From Rahnella variigena (GTDB taxonomy: Bacteria; Pseudomonadota; Gammaproteobacteria; Enterobacterales; Enterobacteriaceae): a stretch of 64,000 nucleotides of DNA. The notes beneath the pieces are model-generated. The model ran no database searches, was not told the DNA's origin, and saw only the letters and a program-made list of their open reading frames with translations. Position numbers and translations under genes: made by a program. The stretch lies in NCBI RefSeq assembly GCF_003610915.1, contig NZ_NSDJ01000001.1:4464001-4528000 (forward strand). The letters are read 5' to 3'. Every line of letters starts with the position of its first letter. Within the stretch, counting starts at the first letter, position 1. Positions 1 to 9,918 of the stretch are shown here, in pieces.

Positions 1-492
1 CGTAAAGGCGCATTCATCGCACGCAACACCGTACTGATGCCTTCTTACGTCAACATCGGCGCATACGTTGATGAAGGCACCATGGTTGATACCTGGGCGA
101 CGGTAGGTTCTTGCGCGCAGATCGGTAAAAACGTACACCTGTCCGGCGGCGTAGGCATCGGCGGCGTTCTGGAGCCTTTGCAGGCTAACCCGACCATCAT
201 CGAAGACAACTGCTTCATCGGCGCGCGTTCTGAAATCGTTGAAGGCGTGATTGTCGAAGAAGGCTCTGTGATTTCCATGGGCGTTTACATCGGCCAGAGC
301 ACCAAAATTTATGACCGCGAAACGGGCGAAGTGCATTACGGCCGCGTCCCTGCCGGCTCCGTTGTCGTTTCCGGCAACCTGCCTTCTAAAGACGGTAAAT
401 ACAGCCTGTATTGTGCTGTCATCGTCAAGAAAGTAGATGCGAAAACTCTGGGCAAAACCGGCCTGAATGAGTTATTGCGAACCATCGACTAA
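1..492 (+). CDS. dapD: DapD, tetrahydrodipicolinate N-succinyltransferase (3' part)
   Basis: This is the C-terminal 163 residues of DapD; the reading frame is open from the first base, so the 5' end lies outside the window (the E. coli protein has 274 residues). The enzyme transfers succinyl from succinyl-CoA to tetrahydrodipicolinate in the cytosolic lysine/meso-diaminopimelate pathway. The fragment holds the left-handed beta-helix of hexapeptide repeats ([38 protein letters not shown]) and the usual C-terminus ending LLRTID. A terminator follows directly. lysA, the last gene of the same pathway, lies 51 kb away in this window. Confidence 0.97.
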   Translation, partial: RKGAFIARNTVLMPSYVNIGAYVDEGTMVDTWATVGSCAQIGKNVHLSGGVGIGGVLEPLQANPTIIEDNCFIGARSEIVEGVIVEEGSVISMGVYIGQSTKIYDRETGEVHYGRVPAGSVVVSGNLPSKDGKYSLYCAVIVKKVDAKTLGKTGLNELLRTID

Positions 493-501
493 GATTAAAA
501 A

Positions 502-532
502 TAGCGGGTCATCAGTTACCCGCTATTTTTTT
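502..532 (+). terminator. Rho-independent terminator of dapD
   Basis: A perfect 8-bp stem (TAGCGGGT/ACCCGCTA, 502-509 with 518-525) is followed by a run of T, 10 bp after the dapD stop codon. Confidence 0.9.
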
Positions 533-628
533 ATCTTGTTGATAGCAAATTGTGTCATTAATCAACGATTCGAATTCTTCTTCGGTTCATCATGACCGTT
601 AAATATTCTCCTAAACGAAGGTAGCGCT

Positions 629-1018
629 ATGTATGACAATCTGAAAAGCCTGGGCATTAATAATCCCGACGATATTGATCGTTACAGCCTGCGTCAGGAG
701 GCCAATAACGACATTCTGAAGATCTACTTCCGCAGAGATAAAGGTGAGTTTTTTGCTAAAAGCGTGAAATTTAAATATCCACGCCAGCGCAAAACCATCG
801 TTGCCGATAACGCAGGGCAAGGTTATAAAGAAATTCATGAAATCAGCCCTAACCTGCGCTATGTAATTGATGAGCTGGACCAAATCTGCCAGCGCGATCA
901 GGTTGAAGTGGATCTGAAGCGTAAAATTCTTGATGACCTGCGTCACCTGGAATCCGTTGTAGCGAATAAGATTACTGAAATTGAATCCGATCTGGAAAAA
1001 CTGACCAGCGGTCGCTGA
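629..1018 (+). CDS. yaeH: YaeH, UPF0325 family protein
   Basis: A 129-residue, charged, probably cytosolic protein that matches enterobacterial YaeH (UPF0325) over its full length, for example the N-terminal [10 protein letters not shown] and the C-terminal heptad-like stretch [15 protein letters not shown]. Its function is unknown. It follows dapD as in E. coli but has its own leader, since a terminator separates the two. The start has a GAAGG ribosome binding site about 8 bp upstream. It ends in a strong bidirectional terminator shared with the convergent yqcA. Confidence 0.92.
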   Translation: MYDNLKSLGINNPDDIDRYSLRQEANNDILKIYFRRDKGEFFAKSVKFKYPRQRKTIVADNAGQGYKEIHEISPNLRYVIDELDQICQRDQVEVDLKRKILDDLRHLESVVANKITEIESDLEKLTSGR

Positions 1019-1046
1019 TTATTCGCAGCCAGAAGATTGAGAAAGT

Positions 1047-1078
1047 AAAAAGGTCAGGCATTTGCCTGACCTTTTTTA
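1047..1078. terminator. Bidirectional terminator between yaeH and yqcA
   Basis: A 10-bp perfect stem (AGGTCAGGCA/TGCCTGACCT, 1051-1060 with 1063-1072) has A-rich sequence on one side and T-rich on the other, so it can stop yaeH (+) and yqcA (-). Confidence 0.9.
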
Positions 1079-1105
1079 TTGTGCGCAGAAGAGACGGCTG
1101 CGAAA

Positions 1106-1555
1106 TTATTTAAGTAACTGGCCCCATTTTTCCACCCAGGGAACAGCGACCGTTTCCGGCTCGGCGGTTTCCATTGCATCAATTTCCAGCAATTCGCCGA
1201 TACGCGACGCGCCCTGCTCCTGCAATAAATCATCCAGCTTATGGCCGCCACCACAGAAATGATCGTAGCTGATATCGCCCAGCGCAATCATACCGTAGCG
1301 CAGTTCCGGCTGATAACCGACGGTGTCACGGATCGCGGCATACAAAGGCGCGATGCTGTCCGGCAAATCGCCCTGACCGGTGGTTGAAGTCACAATCAGG
1401 ACAAAATGATGACGGTAATACTGCCAGGCTTCCAGCGTGCCTTCTTCGAACAATTTGACGTCATGGCCCTGGCCTTTCAGCACGGTTTCCGCTTCTTCTG
1501 CTACCAGTAACGCATTGCCGTACACCGTACCGACGAAAATTCCGACTTCTGCCAT
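1106..1555 (-). CDS. yqcA: YqcA, flavodoxin family protein
   Basis: A short flavodoxin of 149 residues beginning [15 protein letters not shown]; the phosphate-binding loop GTVYGNAL for FMN sits at residues 9-16, and the [10 protein letters not shown] loop around residue 58 also fits FMN binding. It is a cytosolic electron carrier whose partner is unknown. I chose the ATG at 1555 because AGGAG lies just upstream and the length equals E. coli YqcA; the frame stays open for 11 more codons. It is the last gene of a yqcC-truC-yqcA operon, with truC ending 42 bp upstream. Confidence 0.93.
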   Translation of the reverse strand: MAEVGIFVGTVYGNALLVAEEAETVLKGQGHDVKLFEEGTLEAWQYYRHHFVLIVTSTTGQGDLPDSIAPLYAAIRDTVGYQPELRYGMIALGDISYDHFCGGGHKLDDLLQEQGASRIGELLEIDAMETAEPETVAVPWVEKWGQLLK

Positions 1556-1597
1556 GGGTTTCACTCCTGTGTGATGCCAATATTTCAATCAAAGGAC

Positions 1598-2377
1598 TTA
1601 AATTTGTGGACTATCCTGACCGCAAGTTTCTGCAAACTCAACCCTTTCAAGCTCAGGGATTTTTCCCTGCCAGCCAAACTGTGTCACCACATTCTGCCAG
1701 CGAGGATCCCAGCGCGCCTGAATCGACAGAGGTTCACCGGTTACCGGATGTGGCAATTGCATATGGCTGGCGTGGAGCATCAGCCCCGAACAGCCAAAAT
1801 GCTGCGTCATGCCGCGGTTTTGCTTTAAATCGCCGTGCGCGCTGTCACCAATAATCGGGTGACGCAAATGCGACATATGACGGCGCAACTGATGCTTACG
1901 GCCAGTTTCTGGTTTCAGTTCCATCAGACTGTAGCGCGCGGTGTCGTAACGTCCTACAGCCACTGGCATTTCGACCTGTGCGACGACGCGATAATGCGTC
2001 ACCGCAGGCTGTGGCGCTTTATCCGGATCCGCAAACTTATCAGCGATTTTATCCAGCTCTTCGATCAGCGCGTAATCCAGGGTGCCGTCTTGTGGCACAT
2101 ACCCTCGAACTACGGCGTGATAGGTTTTGCTCATCTGATTATTTTCGAACTGCTGCGACAGCAAACGAGCCACTTCGCTGGACAGCGCCAGCAGCAAAAC
2201 GCCTGACGTCGGTTTATCCAGCCGGTGAACCGTAAACACATGCTGACCAATCTGATCACGCAATGTTTGCATCACAAACACCGTTTCATGGCGGTCCAGC
2301 CAGCTGCGATGAACCAGCATGCCCGCAGGTTTATTCACTGCGACCAGATGTTCGTCCTGATACAAAATTTCCAGCAT
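1598..2377 (-). CDS. truC: TruC, tRNA pseudouridine(65) synthase
   Basis: A 259-residue RluA-family pseudouridine synthase that modifies U65 in tRNA-Ile and tRNA-Asp in E. coli. The family motif HRLDKPTSG is at residues 51-59, with the catalytic Asp at position 54 as in E. coli TruC, and the KPAGMLVH motif lies near residue 17. Length matches the family. The start codon lies 1 bp after the yqcC stop, so translation is probably coupled. Confidence 0.96.
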   Translation of the reverse strand: MLEILYQDEHLVAVNKPAGMLVHRSWLDRHETVFVMQTLRDQIGQHVFTVHRLDKPTSGVLLLALSSEVARLLSQQFENNQMSKTYHAVVRGYVPQDGTLDYALIEELDKIADKFADPDKAPQPAVTHYRVVAQVEMPVAVGRYDTARYSLMELKPETGRKHQLRRHMSHLRHPIIGDSAHGDLKQNRGMTQHFGCSGLMLHASHMQLPHPVTGEPLSIQARWDPRWQNVVTQFGWQGKIPELERVEFAETCGQDSPQI

Positions 2378-2378
2378 G

Positions 2379-2693
2379 TCAGTCTTCTATATTCAGCAAA
2401 TCGTCGAGGCGTTGCAGCTGTGTCAGCAAACGGAGTGCTTCCGGCATCGCCACTTCAAAATAGGGGGTGATTGCAAAACGGGTTGGCAGTGGCGCCTGAG
2501 CTTCCAGCAACGCGTACATACGGGGAACCAGCACCCATTGCAGCCATTGCTCAGCAGACATAGTATCCACAGAAAACGGCTCTTTGCTTTCAAAGGCTTC
2601 CGCTTCCGGCGGTGTGGCGTGCCACAACTTGTCATCACGCATGACCTGCTCGATATCTTCTAAAATCTGGCGAACCTGGTTTTCTGTATTCAT
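2379..2693 (-). CDS. yqcC: YqcC family protein (DUF446)
   Basis: A 104-residue protein of the YqcC/DUF446 family, starting MNTENQVRQILEDIE, with the conserved WLQWVLVPRM segment in the middle. The biochemical role is unknown. The ATG at 2693 gives the family length; an in-frame upstream extension to 2753 has no support. It is the first gene of the yqcC-truC-yqcA operon. Confidence 0.9.
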   Translation of the reverse strand: MNTENQVRQILEDIEQVMRDDKLWHATPPEAEAFESKEPFSVDTMSAEQWLQWVLVPRMYALLEAQAPLPTRFAITPYFEVAMPEALRLLTQLQRLDDLLNIED

Positions 2694-2882
2694 CAATGAC
2701 TCTCTTCTTTCATGGCCCCGGGCAGCCTCCGCCGGGGGCGCAAAGCATAACATTGAAGGACTGATGCCCCAACTTTCTGCATCGTATCCAATTAATCAAT
2801 CCAGCCATAAGTTTTTCGTGGTGGCGATAAACGCCCGTTACGGGCAAACTACCGCCACTTTTTTCTTCACAGATGTGTAAAA

Positions 2883-4121
2883 ATGTCCGCACAACATACT
2901 CAAAAAGCACACGCAACACCGGCAAAAGCTATGCTGGCCTCCGTCACCGGCTACGCCATGGACGGCTTTGATTTACTGATCCTCGGCTTCATGCTTCCCG
3001 CTATCACCAGCGAATTTGGTTTGTCATCCTCACAAAGTGGCTCTCTGGTCACCTGGACTCTGATTGGTGCCGTACTGGGCGGCGTGATTTTCGGCCCCAT
3101 CAGCGATCGCTTCGGCCGCATCCGTGTACTGACCTTCACCATTCTGATGTTCTCCCTGTTCACTGGTTTATGTGCTTTCGCACAAGGCTACTGGGATTTA
3201 CTGATTTACCGCACGCTGGCAGGCGTCGGGCTCGGTGGCGAGTTCGGTATCGGCATGGCGCTGATTGCAGAAGCGTGGCCGGCGGAAAAACGTAACCGCG
3301 CCTCAGCGTATGTCGGCATGGGCTGGCAGCTCGGCGTGTTAATGGCAGCCTTCCTGACGCCAATGCTGCTCGGCATTATCGGCTGGCGCGGCATGTTCCT
3401 GGTCGGCCTGTTACCGGCGCTGGCTTCTTTCCTTATCCGCCGCACCATGGGCGAACCGGAAGCTTTCGTTAAACACACTGCCAGCAACAATGATGGCTCA
3501 CTGTTCAGCCGCATTAAGTTACTGTTTCGCGATAAAGTCACGACGAAAGCCAGTATCGGCATTCTGATCCTGTGTTCTGTGCAGAACTTTGGCTATTACG
3601 GTCTGATGATCTGGATGCCAAGCTATCTGTCGAAAAACTTCGGCTTCTCGCTGACTAAATCCGGCCTGTGGACGGCGGTCACGGTTGTAGGGATGACGTT
3701 TGGGATCTGGCTGTTCGGCATGCTTTCTGACCGTTTCCCGCGCTGGAAAATCTTCCTGATTTATCAGGTCGGTGCGGTCATTATGGTGGTGTGCTATGCG
3801 CAGCTAACCGATCCGACGCTGATGTTGTTCGCGGGTGCGCTGATGGGCATGTTTGTGAATGGCATGATTGGCGGTTACGGCGGACTGATATCCGATCTCT
3901 ATCCGGTACACGTCAGGGCGACGGCGCAGAATCTGTTATTTAATCTCGGACGTGGTGTGGGCGGTTTTGGTCCGCTGGTGATCGGGATACTGGTCGCGCA
4001 GGTGTCGTTTACCGCAGCGATTACGTTACTGGCTGCGATTTACCTGCTGGATATCTTCGCCACGTTATTCCTGCTGCCGAAAAAACAGGGGCAGGATGAT
4101 GTCTTAGGGGCAATTGGTTAA
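2883..4121 (+). CDS. MFS transporter, aromatic acid/metabolite:H+ symporter type
   Basis: A 412-residue major facilitator with 12 predicted membrane segments. The first helix carries GYAMDGFDLLILGFMLP, the DGFD signature of the AAHS (aromatic acid:H+ symporter) and related organic-acid carriers, and the loop after helix 2 has the MFS motif GPISDRFGR. It is likely an inner-membrane importer of an organic acid; the substrate cannot be read from sequence. It lies between yqcC and csrB, where E. coli has no transporter, so it is a lineage-specific insertion into a conserved neighbourhood. The ribosome binding site is weak. Confidence 0.8.
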   Translation: MSAQHTQKAHATPAKAMLASVTGYAMDGFDLLILGFMLPAITSEFGLSSSQSGSLVTWTLIGAVLGGVIFGPISDRFGRIRVLTFTILMFSLFTGLCAFAQGYWDLLIYRTLAGVGLGGEFGIGMALIAEAWPAEKRNRASAYVGMGWQLGVLMAAFLTPMLLGIIGWRGMFLVGLLPALASFLIRRTMGEPEAFVKHTASNNDGSLFSRIKLLFRDKVTTKASIGILILCSVQNFGYYGLMIWMPSYLSKNFGFSLTKSGLWTAVTVVGMTFGIWLFGMLSDRFPRWKIFLIYQVGAVIMVVCYAQLTDPTLMLFAGALMGMFVNGMIGGYGGLISDLYPVHVRATAQNLLFNLGRGVGGFGPLVIGILVAQVSFTAAITLLAAIYLLDIFATLFLLPKKQGQDDVLGAIG

Positions 4122-4198
4122 TAACTAAGAGGCGCTTCGGATATCGCGGAACGCCTTCTGTTATCAGAATATTCAGGCGTGCGAGAAAAGATTCAGAC

Positions 4199-4232
4199 AA
4201 AAAGTTGGGGGCACTGTTTACACAGTGCCCCC
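4199..4232 (-). terminator. Intrinsic terminator of csrB
   Basis: An 11-bp perfect stem (GGGGGCACTGT/ACAGTGCCCCC, 4207-4217 with 4222-4232) is followed on the minus strand by AACTTTTT. Confidence 0.92.
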
Positions 4233-4563
4233 GGTTCGTTTTATAGCAATCCAGCTACCTAAGTGCTCCCTGCTCAATCCCTGAAAACTTTTCCTGCGGT
4301 TATCCTAACCGGCTGTCCTTCGCATCGTCCAACTTTCATCCTGACGTTCTATCCTAAGTCATCCTGACTGATATCCCTTGGTCATCTGTGACCCGCTCAG
4401 CTTCCTTTGTGAGCTCTCTTCTCCGTCCTGGAGGTGTCCCTGGTTTCATCCTGAAACATCCTGGCATAATCCGATGCCGTCCTGACTCTTCCTGAGCCGT
4501 CCCCTTCTTTAATGATTCAGCCATCATCCTGATGTTCTGTCTCATGCTTCCTTGGTGCACGAC
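4199..4563 (-). ncRNA. csrB: CsrB small RNA (CsrA-sequestering)
   Basis: On the minus strand about 365 nt carry roughly twenty GGA trinucleotides, including five copies of CAGGATG, many in short hairpin loops: the hallmark of CsrB, which titrates the translational regulator CsrA. The 3' portion resembles E. coli CsrB (GAGCAGGGAGCA, GTAGCTGGATTGC, AACGAACCGGG) and ends in a GC-rich terminator. The location between yqcC and syd is that of csrB in E. coli. The 5' end at 4563 (GTCG...) is inferred from the E. coli start and could be off by a few bases. Confidence 0.93.
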
Positions 4564-4706
4564 TAGAATCGTTGATTTTGCCCTTCCGGACAAGACAGGC
4601 TGTAAGCCAATATCAGGGAATGTAAGCCGCCTCACGAAGAATAAGTGAGTTAACTTATTGATATTGATTGTTATATGAGTTTTTATCGTGAAGTAATTAA
4701 GTCAAA

Positions 4707-4747
4707 TTAGCGAGATCTCTTACAGTCTTTGTGAGAGATCTCTCACA
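4707..4747. promoter_or_regulatory. UvrY (GacA)-type response regulator binding sites upstream of csrB
   Basis: The perfect 18-bp palindrome TGTGAGAGATCTCTCACA lies at 4730-4747, and an imperfect copy ending GAGATCTCTTACA at 4707-4724. It matches the known BarA/UvrY activator box (TGTAAG-N6-CTTACA type). It sits about 175 bp upstream of the inferred csrB start, similar to the distal site in E. coli, so UvrY control of csrB is very likely. Confidence 0.85.
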
Positions 4748-4797
4748 CGCTTGTGAGCCATTTGTGCTCTGCGGAATGGGGTACATCGACAATAAAA

Positions 4798-5349
4798 TCA
4801 GGCGGGGTAAACAGCGGTCAGCATTGTAAGGAATTCTGACAACGATGGCGAGAGTATAGTTCGTTTTTTACTGCCGAACTGTTCCAGCACAACATTCCCG
4901 GTCACATTACACAGCGAAACCAGATCCAGCTCGGAATCTGTGGTCGCCAGAAAAGTCGTTGGCGTCAGCTTCAGACGCTTTTGCGTCACCAGATGACCAA
5001 TCAGATTCTCCTGCAAACGGGTGAAATCTTCCGGGCTCCAGACCTGCAACAGTGTCAGCGCATTGCCTTGCCAGCTGGCGGTCATGTCTCCGGCAAACTG
5101 CGTGGTATAAAACGCATGCGCCTCCGGGCGCAGTTGTAATTCCATCGCGCGTTCAACATTTTCCAGGGTCGCCTGCGGGCTGAACGTCTGAGTCAGCCAG
5201 TAGACTTTGTCTTCTTCCGTCTTCACCACGCACGGCGAAGCCACCCCAAACAGAGCTTCACTGGCAGGCGGCATGCCGGTTTCCTGTTGCCAGAGATCGA
5301 CAAAACGCTGAGTAAATTCACGCAATGCTACTGAAACTTCAGACTCCAT
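4798..5349 (-). CDS. syd: Syd, SecY-interacting protein
   Basis: A 183-residue protein homologous to Syd, a cytosolic protein that binds SecY and affects assembly of the SecYEG translocon. Recognisable segments are the N-terminal [16 protein letters not shown] and [13 protein letters not shown] chose the ATG at 5349 (preceded by GAGAG) because it gives the family length; the frame is open for 27 more codons that would overlap the queF start. It is divergent from queF, with an 80-bp shared promoter region. Confidence 0.93.
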   Translation of the reverse strand: MESEVSVALREFTQRFVDLWQQETGMPPASEALFGVASPCVVKTEEDKVYWLTQTFSPQATLENVERAMELQLRPEAHAFYTTQFAGDMTASWQGNALTLLQVWSPEDFTRLQENLIGHLVTQKRLKLTPTTFLATTDSELDLVSLCNVTGNVVLEQFGSKKRTILSPSLSEFLTMLTAVYPA

Positions 5350-5428
5350 AATTCTCTCATCTTCCGCTAAGGCTGGGTTAAACTGGTGACTATTCTCTAT
5401 TGTACCGATCTCTAAGCAAGGTGACAGC

Positions 5429-6274
5429 ATGTCCTCATATCAGGATAACCCCGCTCTGGCGCAACTGACGCTGGGCAAAAGTACGGCTTACGTTGACCAT
5501 TACGATGCGTCTTTATTACAGGCCGTTCCGCGCAGCATGAACCGTGAGCCGCTGGGCTTATATCCGGATAACTTACCGTTTCATGGCGCAGATATCTGGA
5601 CGCTGTATGAACTGTCCTGGCTCAACGCGAAGGGATTGCCACAGGTTGCTGTGGGCGAAATCAGCCTGAATGCTAATAGTCAGAACCTGATTGAATCCAA
5701 AAGTTTCAAACTCTATCTGAACAGTTTTAATCAGACCGTCTTCCCCGACTGGGAAACAGTACAGGAAACCTTAACCCGTGACCTGAGCGCCTGTGCGCAA
5801 GGTGACGTGACCGTAACGGTCAGCCGCCTGTCTGAAATTGAAGGCACGCGGGTAGGACGTTTCGACGGTATCTGTATTGATGAGCAGGATATTGAAATCG
5901 ACAGCTACGAATTCAGCACTGATTATCTGGCCAGTGCCAAAGGTGAGGAAATCGTTGAAGAGTCACTGGTGAGTCATCTGCTGAAATCAAACTGTCTGAT
6001 TACCCATCAGCCCGACTGGGGTTCCGTGCAAATCCGGTATCGTGGCCCGAAAATCGACCGCGAAGCCTTGCTGCGCTATCTGGTGTCTTTCCGTCATCAC
6101 AACGAATTCCACGAACAATGCGTCGAACGGATCTTCAACGATATGCTGCGTTTCTGCCAGCCGGAAAAACTCGCCGTGTACGCCCGCTACACTCGTCGCG
6201 GCGGGCTGGATATCAATCCGTGGAGATCCAACTTCCCGTTTGAACCTGCAACAGCGAGACTTGTCAGACAATAA
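5429..6274 (+). CDS. queF: QueF, NADPH-dependent preQ0 reductase
   Basis: A 281-residue bimodular (YqcD-type) nitrile reductase that converts 7-cyano-7-deazaguanine to preQ1 in queuosine biosynthesis. The QueF motif ([13 protein letters not shown], residues 89-101), the catalytic Cys189 in [13 protein letters not shown] and Asp196 are all present. Length is within one residue of the E. coli enzyme. It is transcribed divergently from syd. Confidence 0.97.
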   Translation: MSSYQDNPALAQLTLGKSTAYVDHYDASLLQAVPRSMNREPLGLYPDNLPFHGADIWTLYELSWLNAKGLPQVAVGEISLNANSQNLIESKSFKLYLNSFNQTVFPDWETVQETLTRDLSACAQGDVTVTVSRLSEIEGTRVGRFDGICIDEQDIEIDSYEFSTDYLASAKGEEIVEESLVSHLLKSNCLITHQPDWGSVQIRYRGPKIDREALLRYLVSFRHHNEFHEQCVERIFNDMLRFCQPEKLAVYARYTRRGGLDINPWRSNFPFEPATARLVRQ

Positions 6275-6444
6275 TGCGAGACGTTGCTCAAGAACTGAGC
6301 TAACGCTCTGTGAGCATTGGTAAAAGCCTGATGACAGGGTTACTGTTAAATTGCATACGGCGCAAAAAACATGATCCGAAAAATCATGCGCCGCAATCAG
6401 GTAGCAGAAAGAATCACTGCACCCGTTGGTGTCAAGGAGCAACT

Positions 6445-7809
6445 TTGATTACACATATCAGCCCGTTAGGCTCAATGGATTTGTTGTCGCAGCTGGAAGT
6501 CGACATGCTCAAACGCACGGCGAGCAGCGACCTCTATCGCCTTTTCCGAAATTGTTCACTGGCCGTCCTCAACAGCGGCAGCCAGACTGACAGCAGTAAA
6601 GAACTTTTAGAACGTTACGAAAGCTTTGATATCAACGTGCTGCGCAGAGAGCGTGGCGTGAAACTTGAACTGGTAAACCCGCCGGAAGATGCCTTTGTGG
6701 ATGGCCGGATTATCCGTTCATTGCAGGCCAACCTGTTTGCCGTGCTGCGCGATATCCTCTTCGTCAGCGGGCAAATTGATAACGCTGGTCGTTTTCAGCA
6801 TCTGAATACCGAAAATTCAGCGCATCTGACCAACCTGGTGTTTTCAATCTTACGCAACGCCCGCGCCCTGCATCTGGATGAAGATCCAAACATGGTCGTG
6901 TGCTGGGGCGGCCACTCTATTAATGAAATCGAATACCAGTACGCCCGTAACGTCGGCAGCCAGCTGGGTTTGCGCGAACTGAACATTTGTACCGGCTGTG
7001 GCCCGGGTGCGATGGAAGCGCCAATGAAAGGTGCCGCCGTCGGTCACGCACAACAGCGTTACAAATCAGGCCGCTTTATAGGCATGACAGAACCTTCAAT
7101 TATTGCCGCTGAGCCGCCTAATCCGCTGGTCAACGAACTGATCATCATGCCTGATATTGAAAAACGGCTTGAGGCATTTGTTCGCATTGCCCACGGGATC
7201 ATTATTTTCCCTGGCGGCGTCGGTACCGCAGAAGAATTGCTGTATCTGCTGGGGATCCTGATGGATCCGGAAAACAGCGATCAGGTTCTCCCGCTGATCC
7301 TGACCGGTCCGAAAGAAAGTGCCGATTACTTCCACGTTCTCGATGCTTTCATTAAAGAAACGCTCGGTGAAGAAGCCTGTAAGTTCTACACCATCATTAT
7401 CGACGATCCGACAGAAGTGGCCCGTCAGATGAAACGCGCGATGCCGCTGGTAAAAGAAAACCGCCGTAACAGTGGCGATGCTTACAGCTTTAACTGGTCG
7501 ATTCGCATTGCGCCTGATTTACAGCATCCGTTCGAACCAAACCATGAAAACATGGCGAACCTGAACCTTTATCCAAACCAGCCGCCGCAGGAACTGGCCG
7601 CTGCATTGCGCCGCGCCTTCTCCGGTATTGTGGCCGGTAACGTGAAAGAGTTTGGGATCCACGCCATCGAGCAACATGGTCGCTTCAAACTGCATGGTGA
7701 TCCGGCATTAATGAAAAAAATGGACAGCCTGCTGCAAGGGTTCGTCGCACAGCACCGCATGAAATTGCCGGGCAGCGCGTACATTCCTTGTTATGAGATT
7801 TGTGCCTGA
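6445..7809 (+). CDS. ppnN: PpnN, pyrimidine/purine nucleotide 5'-monophosphate nucleosidase (TTG start)
   Basis: A 454-residue LOG-family nucleosidase that cleaves nucleoside monophosphates to base and ribose 5-phosphate; the E. coli enzyme is regulated by (p)ppGpp. The PGGVGTAEE motif of the LOG fold is near residue 255, and the C-terminus ends PCYEIC as in E. coli. The start is a TTG at 6445, preceded at ideal distance by AAGGAG (6434-6439); it gives the protein (M)[11 protein letters not shown] with exactly the E. coli length. An upstream ATG at 6310 would add 45 unconserved residues. Confidence 0.95.
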   Translation: MITHISPLGSMDLLSQLEVDMLKRTASSDLYRLFRNCSLAVLNSGSQTDSSKELLERYESFDINVLRRERGVKLELVNPPEDAFVDGRIIRSLQANLFAVLRDILFVSGQIDNAGRFQHLNTENSAHLTNLVFSILRNARALHLDEDPNMVVCWGGHSINEIEYQYARNVGSQLGLRELNICTGCGPGAMEAPMKGAAVGHAQQRYKSGRFIGMTEPSIIAAEPPNPLVNELIIMPDIEKRLEAFVRIAHGIIIFPGGVGTAEELLYLLGILMDPENSDQVLPLILTGPKESADYFHVLDAFIKETLGEEACKFYTIIIDDPTEVARQMKRAMPLVKENRRNSGDAYSFNWSIRIAPDLQHPFEPNHENMANLNLYPNQPPQELAAALRRAFSGIVAGNVKEFGIHAIEQHGRFKLHGDPALMKKMDSLLQGFVAQHRMKLPGSAYIPCYEICA

Positions 7810-7886
7810 CCGACCGCTCACACGGCAAGCACACTTCTAAAGCAGATCTAAGGGCGACGTAAGTCGCCTTTATTATGGAGATTATT

Positions 7887-8639
7887 ATGGCAATACATCT
7901 GCTTATTATCGACGCCCTGAACCTGATCCGCCGTATTCATGCAGTTCAGGGCTCGCCTTGTCTTGTTACCTGCCAGAATGCCATCGGCCAGCTGATTCAG
8001 CATACTCAGCCCACGCACGCCGTTGCCGTATTTGACGAAGATGACCGCGCCGACAGCTGGCGTCATCAGAGCCTGCCTGATTACAAAGCCGGACGCACAC
8101 CGATGCCGGACAATCTGTTTGCAGAAATGCCTAGCCTGAAAGCCGGTTTCGAAGCGCAGGGCATCGCCTGCTGGCATTCTGCGGGCAATGAAGCGGATGA
8201 CCTGGCAGCCACGCTGGCGGCAAAAGTATCGTCTGGCGGTCATCAGGTCACTATCGTTTCAACCGATAAAGGTTATTGCCAGCTTCTGGCACCGAATGTT
8301 CAGATCCGCGATTACTTCCAGAAACGCTGGCTGGATATGCCTTTTGTGCAGGAAATCTTTGGTGTTCTGCCGCAACAGCTGACCGATTACTGGGGTCTGG
8401 CGGGGATCAGCAGCAGTAAAATTCCGGGCGTGCCGGGCATTGGCCCGAAGACGGCGGTCACGCTACTGAAGCAAACCGGCTCGCTGGATGAACTTTACGA
8501 TAATCTGGAAGGCGTACCGGAAAAGTGGCGTAAGAAGCTGGAGGAACACCGTGAACAGGCTTATATCTGCAAACGGGTTTCAACGCTGCAAACCGACGTC
8601 GCGCTGGATGGCAACTTACAGCAACTGCGCCTGCCATAA
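7887..8639 (+). CDS. xni: Xni (ExoIX), flap endonuclease
   Basis: A 250-residue member of the 5'-3' exonuclease/FEN family related to the DNA polymerase I nuclease domain. Acidic active-site residues occur in [10 protein letters not shown] and [11 protein letters not shown], and a helix-hairpin-helix DNA-binding motif is seen in [12 protein letters not shown]. The ATG at 7887 is preceded by GGAG; an ATG four codons upstream would add MEII. In E. coli sdaC and sdaB lie between ppnN and xni; here they are absent from this spot. Confidence 0.94.
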   Translation: MAIHLLIIDALNLIRRIHAVQGSPCLVTCQNAIGQLIQHTQPTHAVAVFDEDDRADSWRHQSLPDYKAGRTPMPDNLFAEMPSLKAGFEAQGIACWHSAGNEADDLAATLAAKVSSGGHQVTIVSTDKGYCQLLAPNVQIRDYFQKRWLDMPFVQEIFGVLPQQLTDYWGLAGISSSKIPGVPGIGPKTAVTLLKQTGSLDELYDNLEGVPEKWRKKLEEHREQAYICKRVSTLQTDVALDGNLQQLRLP

Positions 8640-8648
8640 AATGGGTGT

Positions 8649-8678
8649 AAAAAAGGCGCTTCTTAATTAAGAAACGCC
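8649..8678 (-). terminator. Intrinsic terminator, probably for rlmM
   Basis: Read on the minus strand, a stem GGCG(T)TTCTTAA/TTAAGAA(G)CGCC is followed by six T. It lies beyond the ERIC element downstream of rlmM and also closes the convergent xni. Confidence 0.8.
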
Positions 8679-8686
8679 ATAATCAG

Positions 8687-8813
8687 GATACTCAAAATAA
8701 TTCGAGTTGCAGGAAGGCGGCAAGTAAGTGAATCCCGATGAGCTTACCTGAGTAAGTGATTCGGGTGAGTGCATGCAGCCAACGCATCAGCAACTCGAAG
8801 TATGAAGAGTATC
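8687..8813. repeat. ERIC element (enterobacterial repetitive intergenic consensus)
   Basis: A 127-bp imperfect palindrome bounded by GATACTC and GAGTATC. The centre holds the conserved blocks GTGAATCCCGATGAGCTTAC and AGTAAGTGATTCGGGTGAG, very close to the classical ERIC core. The length is that of a full element. It sits between the rlmM stop and its terminator, so it would be transcribed into the 3' UTR of the ygdD-rlmM mRNA, and its outer end touches the rlmM stop codon. Confidence 0.92.
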
Positions 8814-9918
8814 AGCGATCACGCTCATCGCGACGCCCGCCAATCGCCGACCAGAAACGGCGGATATGCACGGTGACTTCTTCGCGGTCATGATAAAGCT
8901 GTTTCGCGAAGATCTCCGCGTTCACGCCATTTTCTTTCAGACGTTCATCGATGCGCTCAAGAATATTAGACACTTCTTCGTAACGCTTTTTCATCGGTAA
9001 CTTCAGATTGAAAATCGCCTCGCGACACCAGCCGTTGACCAGCCAGTCACACATCAGTGCAGCCACTTTCGCCGGTTTCTCTACCATGTCACAGACCAGC
9101 CAGTAGTTTTTGGTACTGGTGGATTTATAGCGGAAGCCGTCTTCGCGCAGATGAATAACCTGGCCAGTTTCCATCAGGCTTGGCGCCATCGGACCGTTGT
9201 CGATAGCCGTGACCATCATGCTGCGTTGTGTCAGCTGATACGTCCAGCCGCCCGGACACGCGCCTAAATCGACCGCGTACATGCCACTCGCCAGACGTTC
9301 ATCCCACTCATCCGCCGGAATAAAGACGTGGAAAGCTTCTTCCAGTTTCAGTGTCGAACGGCTTGGCGCTTCAGACGGGAACTTGAGGCGCGGAATACCC
9401 ATATAGAAGGGTGAATTGTTGTTGCTGTAGGAATACCCGACGTAGCAGCAGCCCGGCGCAATAAAGAACACATGCACCACAGGGCGCAGCGCATTCTCTT
9501 TCTTACCCAGCACTTTGCGTTCACGCATCGCTGAACGCAGCGGCACCGTCAGTTTGCGACAGAACTTGGTAAGCTCTTTGCTTTCATTGGTGTCCGGCAC
9601 TTCAACGCGAAGCTCACCGCCGTTGGTGATCACGTTCTGTACCATGCCGACGATCGGAGAAACACGGTCTTCCGGCGGCAAATCTTTCAGCAATTCGCCT
9701 ACCACGATTAACTGACGGGCAAAAATCAGTTCGCGGAACGGCAAATTCTTCGCAATCTTGTCAGCATCATCTGGCTGATAGCATTCAAACAACACATATC
9801 CGCTGTTTTCTTTAACGCGGGCAAAACCGAAGATTTCCATCTTTGCGGCTTTGTCGGTAATTTCTGCTGCGCATTCTTTTTCAAAACCCTGACGGCAGTA
9901 GAGAGCAACTTTATTCAT
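8812..9918 (-). CDS. rlmM: RlmM, 23S rRNA 2'-O-ribose C2498 methyltransferase
   Basis: A 368-residue SAM-dependent methyltransferase of the RlmM/YgdE family, acting on C2498 in 23S rRNA. The N-terminal THUMP-like region is followed by a Rossmann domain with the SAM loop [15 protein letters not shown] (around residue 220) and KDKE-type catalytic lysines in the C-terminal half (for example [10 protein letters not shown]). It overlaps the ygdD stop by 8 bp, so the two are cotranscribed. Confidence 0.96.
   Translation of the reverse strand: MNKVALYCRQGFEKECAAEITDKAAKMEIFGFARVKENSGYVLFECYQPDDADKIAKNLPFRELIFARQLIVVGELLKDLPPEDRVSPIVGMVQNVITNGGELRVEVPDTNESKELTKFCRKLTVPLRSAMRERKVLGKKENALRPVVHVFFIAPGCCYVGYSYSNNNSPFYMGIPRLKFPSEAPSRSTLKLEEAFHVFIPADEWDERLASGMYAVDLGACPGGWTYQLTQRSMMVTAIDNGPMAPSLMETGQVIHLREDGFRYKSTSTKNYWLVCDMVEKPAKVAALMCDWLVNGWCREAIFNLKLPMKKRYEEVSNILERIDERLKENGVNAEIFAKQLYHDREEVTVHIRRFWSAIGGRRDERDR

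Noticed and set aside
4354..4635. 93-codon minus-strand open frame
   Set aside because: It lies inside and just upstream of csrB; the GGA repeats explain the sequence and the protein has no family features.
6310..6444. Upstream ATG extension of ppnN
   Set aside because: The added 45 residues are not conserved, and the TTG at 6445 has a consensus ribosome binding site.
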